Shown piece by piece: positions 6,299-10,789 of a stretch of DNA of 10,789 nucleotides (within the stretch, counting starts at the first letter, position 1; each line of letters opens with the position of its first letter). The position numbers were made by a program, and so were the translations under genes. The notes under the pieces are model-generated. The model made no database searches. It saw only the letters and a program-made list of their open reading frames with translations, and had not been told where the DNA came from. Where the stretch lies: NCBI GenBank assembly GCA_002692605.1, contig NZLE01000038.1:5302-16090 (forward strand). Direction: 5' to 3'. This stretch comes from Opitutia bacterium (GTDB lineage: Bacteria > Verrucomicrobiota > Verrucomicrobiia > Opitutales > Seribacteraceae).

Positions 6299-6377
6299 AA
6301 TAAAAAAAGTTTTAAAGTAACGTCTTTGAACATCGGGTCAAGGAGGAAGAACCTCTCACCGATTGCCAAGGTCACGG
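6299..6377 (-). promoter_or_regulatory. dnaE-rpsU gap with candidate rpsU promoter and an anti-SD-like CCTCCTT
   Basis: The 79-base gap reads, on the - strand, CCTCCTT (6346-6340) running into TTGACC (6341-6336), then 16 bases, then TACTTT (6319-6314). TTGACC is a good -35 hexamer; TACTTT is a poor -10 (three of six). If used, transcription would start only about 8-10 bases before the rpsU ATG, giving a very short leader without a Shine-Dalgarno site. If rpsU is instead read from dnaE, the transcript carries a sequence identical to the 16S anti-Shine-Dalgarno core 41 bases before the start. No terminator with a T-run follows dnaE. Confidence 0.3.
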
Positions 6378-9300
6378 TCAACGACCTCCGTATTTTCTTT
6401 CTGCCGGAGGTTCGGGTTCGAGCAATTTGACTCTTACGCCCCTGACCGATTTTCTTTGCCTCCACTCACGGAAGCATTGGCTGGTCATGCGCATCTTAAA
6501 ACGATCATCGGTTTCCACAACCAATCCGTCCTCCTCTCCCTCACGGGCGAATCCGAGGCGGATGAGCGTGTTTCCTATTCCCTGATCGCTGAGTTTGAAA
6601 ATATCCAAGGCAAACGACTCGGCGTCGTCATCATCAGGATCCAGTAACCAAGTGACCTCATGAACCAATTTAACGAGTGCTTGATCCACCGGAAGAACGC
6701 TCTTCACGCTCATTCTCGTTTCGCCATCTCGATGCGATGCCTCCCCTTCGACAACAACCATGGCCCCTTCCTCCAGTTTCGCGCCATATTGCTCGTAAGC
6801 CTCGGTAAAAATGGGCAAGGAAAAATCCTTCTCTTTGCTCATCAAGGTAAATCGAGCCCAAGGTTTGGCGTCTTTTTTGGTGTACCGGCGCTCCAAATCG
6901 GAAAGAATTCCGCAAAGGCGAAAGGAACGCCTGCCTTCAAGACTATCCAGTTCATCCGAATTTATCGTATCCAAGAGTGGTCCCAATCCGGACAAAGTAT
7001 CCACGGGATGACCGGACAGGAAAAATCCCAACAATTCCTTTTCGAGCTTCAGTTTTTCGAGTTCTTCCATCTCCGGAACTTCGGGCTGATTCGGGCTCGA
7101 GGAAAAATCAGTTGAAGAGCCCGGTCGATCATCCGAATCCTCCGCTCCTCCCATCAAATCGAATAAATTAACCTGACCTGCTTCGCGATCCTTTCTGCGC
7201 AGTTGGGCCTCTCCCATCGCCCGATCCAAATCGGCAAGCAATGCCGCCCGGTTTCCCTCCAAAGCGTCAAACCCTCCGGATTTGATCAAACATTCCAGCA
7301 CCCTCTTGTTAACCGCCTTCCCATCCACGCGCTCCACCAAATCAGTAAACGTTTTGAAAGGTCCATTCTTCTTGCGCTCCTCCACGATAATCCCGCCCGC
7401 GACGTCTCCGACTCCCTTAACTGCGGAAAGACCAAAACGGATGGAACCCAAAACGTCCTCACTTCCTTCGACGGGCGTGAAATTTTCACCTGATTCATTC
7501 ACGTCCGGCCCCAACACCAAAATCCCCATCTCCGCGCACTCCCCTATAAAATGGGAGAGCTTATCCGAATTTCCAAGTTCGCAAGCGAGTACGCCAGCCA
7601 TAAAGTCAATCGGATGATTGGCTTTCAGATAAGCGGTTTGATAACTGATGATGCCATAGGCCGCAGAGTGCGACTTGTTGAATCCATAACCCGCGAATTT
7701 CTCAAGAATGTTGAAAATGTCGTTGGCTTTCTTAGGCCCGATGTCGTTGGTCTCCTTGGCCCCTTTGACAAAAATCTCACGTTGCTTGGCCATCTCCTCG
7801 GGTTTTTTCTTTCCCATCGCCCGGCGTAAAATATCCGCTCCGCCCAAGGTATAACCGGCAATCCGACGAGCGGCTTCCATGACTTGCTCCTGATAGACCA
7901 TCACACCGTAAGTTTCCGAACATACGTCCTCAAGCAAAGGATGGGGAAATTGGATGGTGGAAGGATCCTCCTTCCCTTTGATGTAATCGGGAATCCAGTC
8001 CATGGGTCCCGGTCTGTAGAGTGCGATCAGAGCAATGATCTCATCGACGTTGGAGATCGTCATCTGTCGGCACAATCGGCGCATCCCATCGGATTCCAAC
8101 TGAAAAACGCCAATGGTGCGCGCCTCATTCAAGAGAGCGAAGGTCCGCTCGTCATCCAGGGGAGCATCAGTTACCCGGAATTCCTCCAAGTCCTGCTTTT
8201 TGCGAATATGACTTTCGGCCTCCGCAATCACAGTAAGAGTCTTAAGACCGAGGAAATCCATTTTCAGCAAACCCAGATCCTCAACCGGATCCTTGGGGTA
8301 CTGAGTGGTCAGGACTCCGTCCTGGGTGGTAAGAGGAACCAACTCCTTGAGAGGACGATCGGCGATTATCACTCCAGCCGCATGAGTTCCCACGTTTCTC
8401 ACCATGCCCTCGATGACTTTACCGGTGTCGACAATTTGTTTGGCGATCGGGTTCCTTTCATATTCCGCGTTGAATTCGGGACTTTTTGCAAGAGCTTCAT
8501 CCAAGGAGATGTTCAAGTCATCGGGCACCATCTTGGCCAGTTTGTCGGCTTCCGCATAGGGCAAATCCCTAACCCGAGCGACATCCCTCATGACCATCTT
8601 GGCCCCAAAGGTTCCAAAGGTTATGATGTTGGCCACACAATCCCTTCCGTACTTCTCCCGCACGTACTCGATGACCTCGCTTCTTCGGCGCATGCAGAAA
8701 TCAATGTCGAAATCAGGGGGTGAAACTCGTTCGGGGTTGAGGAAGCGCTCAAAGAGCAAACCAAAGCGCAGCGGGTCGATATCCGTAATCCCCAAAAGGT
8801 ATGCAACCAGACAACCTGCCCCCGAACCTCTTCCAGGACCGACGGGAATGCCTTCACCCCGGGCCCAACTCATGAAATCAGCAACGATCAGGAAGTAATC
8901 GTTGAAACCGGTCTTGGCGATAATTCCCAACTCGAAATCCACCCTCTCACTCAGCTCGATCGCTTTCTCTTCGCTATCTTCGCTACGAGCCTTCGAATCA
9001 AGATATTCAATTTCGTAACGCTCATGCATTCCACGGATGCATTGGTTTTTCAAATAGTCCGAATTGTCTTTGACCTCCGTTGAAATTTCAGGAGGCATGG
9101 TAAAAACCGGATAGTTGTTTTCCCCGAACGGAAGCTTCACTTCGCACATCTCAGCGACCGCAAAGGTATTGGTAATCGCCTCGGGCGCTTCCTTAAAGAG
9201 AGCGTTCATCTCTTCCCTCGACTTGAGGTAAAATTCTCGAGCCTCGTAGCGCATCCGGTTGACGTCATCAATTTTCGAACCCGTCTGGATGCAAAGCAAG

Positions 9301-9974
9301 GCATCATGCGGAGCCCAATCCTCGCCTCGGACGTAATGAACGTCATTGGACGCCACAACCTTCAAACCAAACTTCTTGGCAAGCTTAAGTAGTTCAGGAA
9401 CAAGTTTGACCTGCTCCTCGATCCCATGGTTGTGCAGTTCTACGAAATAATTGTCCTTACCGAAAATATCGATCATTTGCCCCATCGCATTCTCCGCTTC
9501 GCCCTCCTTTCCATGCAAGATCAATTGAGGAATCCAACCCTGCATGCATCCGGTGAAACCGATGAGACCCTTGGCATGCTCGGCCAAAGTCTCGAGGTCT
9601 GTTCGGGGTCGGTAATAAAAACCGTCGACGTGAGCATCCGAAACGACCTTGGAAAGGTTACGGTATCCTTCATAGTTTTTTGCCAGCAAGCCGAGATGGT
9701 AGGATTTGTGGTTTTCCCTACCGGGCTTCTCGTCATTCTTGTGATCGGTGACGAGGTAACCCTCACAACCAATGATTGGCTTGATGCCATGTTTCTCCGC
9801 TTGCTTAACGAAGGAAACGGTCCCGAAAAGATTCCCGTGATCAGTCAGAGCCATGGCTGACATACCCAATTCCACAGCCCGTTCCATCAATCGATCCATG
9901 CGGCAGCAGCCGTCCAGCAAACTAAAGTCCGAATGAACGTGCAAATGAACGAAATCCTTGTCTTGGGTGGTCAT
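6378..9974 (-). CDS. dnaE: DNA polymerase III subunit alpha
   Basis: Catalytic subunit of the replicative polymerase; synthesises DNA at the fork. With the chosen start it has 1198 residues, slightly longer than the E. coli protein (1160). Domains: PHP (about 8-280) beginning 'FVHLHVHSDFSLLDGCC'; the polymerase core with 'GPGRGSGAG' (380-388), the catalytic 'PDFDIDF' (420-426) and the third aspartate in 'LLKMDFLG' (Asp573); fingers with 'GVFQLES' and 'YRPGPM'; 'AGYGFNKSHSAAYG' (761-774); a clamp-binding motif 'QVNLFDL' (934-940); an OB fold (about 1016-1100) and a small C-terminal domain. The nine PHP metal ligands appear intact. Start choice: ATG 9972-9974 has a GGAGGT 13 bases upstream, long but strong; an in-frame ATG at 9993-9995 would add seven residues but overlaps that site and has none of its own. 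It follows prsW on the same strand and precedes rpsU. Confidence 0.97.
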   Translation of the reverse strand: MTTQDKDFVHLHVHSDFSLLDGCCRMDRLMERAVELGMSAMALTDHGNLFGTVSFVKQAEKHGIKPIIGCEGYLVTDHKNDEKPGRENHKSYHLGLLAKNYEGYRNLSKVVSDAHVDGFYYRPRTDLETLAEHAKGLIGFTGCMQGWIPQLILHGKEGEAENAMGQMIDIFGKDNYFVELHNHGIEEQVKLVPELLKLAKKFGLKVVASNDVHYVRGEDWAPHDALLCIQTGSKIDDVNRMRYEAREFYLKSREEMNALFKEAPEAITNTFAVAEMCEVKLPFGENNYPVFTMPPEISTEVKDNSDYLKNQCIRGMHERYEIEYLDSKARSEDSEEKAIELSERVDFELGIIAKTGFNDYFLIVADFMSWARGEGIPVGPGRGSGAGCLVAYLLGITDIDPLRFGLLFERFLNPERVSPPDFDIDFCMRRRSEVIEYVREKYGRDCVANIITFGTFGAKMVMRDVARVRDLPYAEADKLAKMVPDDLNISLDEALAKSPEFNAEYERNPIAKQIVDTGKVIEGMVRNVGTHAAGVIIADRPLKELVPLTTQDGVLTTQYPKDPVEDLGLLKMDFLGLKTLTVIAEAESHIRKKQDLEEFRVTDAPLDDERTFALLNEARTIGVFQLESDGMRRLCRQMTISNVDEIIALIALYRPGPMDWIPDYIKGKEDPSTIQFPHPLLEDVCSETYGVMVYQEQVMEAARRIAGYTLGGADILRRAMGKKKPEEMAKQREIFVKGAKETNDIGPKKANDIFNILEKFAGYGFNKSHSAAYGIISYQTAYLKANHPIDFMAGVLACELGNSDKLSHFIGECAEMGILVLGPDVNESGENFTPVEGSEDVLGSIRFGLSAVKGVGDVAGGIIVEERKKNGPFKTFTDLVERVDGKAVNKRVLECLIKSGGFDALEGNRAALLADLDRAMGEAQLRRKDREAGQVNLFDLMGGAEDSDDRPGSSTDFSSSPNQPEVPEMEELEKLKLEKELLGFFLSGHPVDTLSGLGPLLDTINSDELDSLEGRRSFRLCGILSDLERRYTKKDAKPWARFTLMSKEKDFSLPIFTEAYEQYGAKLEEGAMVVVEGEASHRDGETRMSVKSVLPVDQALVKLVHEVTWLLDPDDDDAESFALDIFKLSDQGIGNTLIRLGFAREGEEDGLVVETDDRFKMRMTSQCFREWRQRKSVRGVRVKLLEPEPPAERKYGGR

Positions 9975-9987
9975 CTTTAAAAAATCG

Positions 9988-10010
9988 ACCTCCATTCATC
10001 GAAAATCATA
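9988..10010 (-). promoter_or_regulatory. Possible dnaE -10 element (TATGAT) and Shine-Dalgarno GGAGGT
   Basis: In the 66-base gap between prsW and dnaE, TATGAT (10010-10005 on the - strand) is one base from the -10 consensus, though no good -35 hexamer lies 16-18 bases upstream. It would place the transcript start at about 9998, just ahead of GGAGGT (9993-9988). This agrees with translation starting at 9974 rather than 9995. No intrinsic terminator was found after prsW, so read-through is also possible. Confidence 0.3.
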
Positions 10011-10060
10011 AGCTCGGTTACAAGGTAATCTTGCGCACGTTCGTCCCGAAAAAGTTTTAT

Positions 10061-10750
10061 CTACTTACCAAAGGGAGAGTTTTTCGAATGCAAGCGCATC
10101 GCTTTTCGGCTCAGAACTAAGGTCCAAATCATGATCGGAAAAACCAAAAGGGTGAGCAAAACCGAGGAATTCTGAAACAAAACGAAATCATAGGCTCCGT
10201 GAAAAAAGGCTGCCAGAAACAATCCTTTTAAGGATATATTCGTTCGAACGGACTCGTTCATAAATTTAGCTAACCCCACCTGATAGCCCATCAGAACTCC
10301 ACAAGCTGCATGCATCGGAACTGCAGTGAACATCCTTGCCAACGCAACCCCCACCCCTCCATCCTGGACATAAAACACATTCTCTAAAGCCGCAAAACCA
10401 AGACTGATCATCACCGCATAGACAATCCCGTCAAAAGGCTCATTGAAGCTTGGTTTCCGCAGGGCATACAAGACAAGAACAATATATTTACAGAGCTCTT
10501 CGCCTAATCCTACAACGCAAAATGCCATGAAGAAAGAAACCGCAAGTCCATTTTTTCCGTCGAAATCAAAACCAAGAACTTCGGCTCCAATTACATTGAA
10601 AAACCCGGCTGGCAGGCAACATAAAGATCCCATTACAAAGCAAACAACCAAGACTCCAATCGGCTCTTTTTCATACTTATCCCTCCAATAGACGTACAAG
10701 GCCAAGGCCAAGGCGGGAGCCAAGGCGAGATACAGGTACATCAAATTCAT
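10061..10750 (-). CDS. PrsW-family intramembrane metalloprotease-like protein
   Basis: A 229-residue polytopic membrane protein with about seven hydrophobic segments. Family motifs of PrsW/CAAX-protease-like (ABI/CPBP-related) enzymes are visible in order: 'YWRDKYEKEP' (21-30) after the first helix, the glutamate pair 'GLGEELCKY' (81-89), 'FDGIVYAVMISLGFAALENVFYV' region with Glu123-Asn124, 'HAACG' (147-151) and 'FFHGAYDF' (182-189) with His184. These Glu and His residues form the presumed metal site in the membrane. In Bacillus subtilis PrsW performs site-1 cleavage of the anti-sigma factor RsiW; the substrate here is unknown and no sigma/anti-sigma pair is in the window. The ATG at 10748-10750 has no clear Shine-Dalgarno site; an in-frame ATG three codons later (10739-10741) is equally possible. 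It lies upstream of dnaE on the same strand. Confidence 0.85.
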   Translation of the reverse strand: MNLMYLYLALAPALALALYVYWRDKYEKEPIGVLVVCFVMGSLCCLPAGFFNVIGAEVLGFDFDGKNGLAVSFFMAFCVVGLGEELCKYIVLVLYALRKPSFNEPFDGIVYAVMISLGFAALENVFYVQDGGVGVALARMFTAVPMHAACGVLMGYQVGLAKFMNESVRTNISLKGLFLAAFFHGAYDFVLFQNSSVLLTLLVFPIMIWTLVLSRKAMRLHSKNSPFGK

Positions 10751-10789
10751 CGTCTATTACGAAATAGAGAGCTTTAACGAAAAAGACCT

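Noticed and set aside
7884..8723. 279-codon open frame on the + strand inside dnaE
   Set aside because: Antisense shadow of the conserved DnaE core; the translation shows no recognisable domain and dnaE motifs on the other strand are continuous.
1..10789. tRNA/rRNA genes, CRISPR arrays, insertion sequences, attachment sites
   Set aside because: No cloverleaf, rRNA-like stretch, regularly spaced repeat, transposase or integrase motif was found; genes cover nearly the whole window.

Overview
The window is 10.8 kb of compactly packed bacterial chromosome with about half G+C and no gap between genes longer than about 80 bases. Housekeeping genes dominate: lysS, rpsU, dnaE and a system II cytochrome c assembly gene. 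The 'KENGAL' form of the WWD motif in CcsA, the 'INGQEIAPAYSEQNDP' stretch in LysRS and the unusual conflict-type domains suggest a Planctomycetes-Verrucomicrobia-Chlamydiae superphylum member, perhaps Verrucomicrobiota (Opitutae-like). This is impression-level inference; no 16S gene or other decisive marker is present.

Layout: the left end carries the 3' part of ccsA on the + strand (1-501). Everything else is on the - strand. Read 5' to 3' along that strand the order is: a PrsW-family membrane protease (10750-10061), dnaE (9974-6378), rpsU (6298-6098) with an intrinsic terminator, a TPR-S/SLOG/class III nucleotidyl cyclase (6030-4075), a TIR-FGE-like protein (4058-2586), lysS (2513-1020), and a small two-helix membrane protein with a PH-like tail (987-511) that converges on ccsA with a 9-base gap.

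The most interesting part is the two-gene cassette at 2586-6030 between rpsU and lysS. Gene 1 joins a TPR-S helical-repeat region and a SLOG-like nucleotide-ligand sensor to a class III nucleotidyl cyclase domain. Gene 2 starts 16 bases downstream with its own Shine-Dalgarno site and joins a TIR domain to a formylglycine-generating-enzyme (FGE/SUMF1) fold that has lost one of the two catalytic cysteines. The pair looks like a sensor, second-messenger synthase and TIR effector module. It is comparable in logic to Pycsar (cyclase plus TIR) and CBASS but has a different architecture. By eye the two cyclase residues that normally select ATP or GTP are both Asn, so the product cannot be assumed to be cAMP or cGMP. 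The 40-base leader of the cassette can fold into two mutually exclusive hairpins, one of which covers the start region.

The remaining genes fit core functions: replication (DnaE with an apparently complete PHP metal site), translation (bS21, LysRS), cytochrome c maturation and membrane proteolysis.
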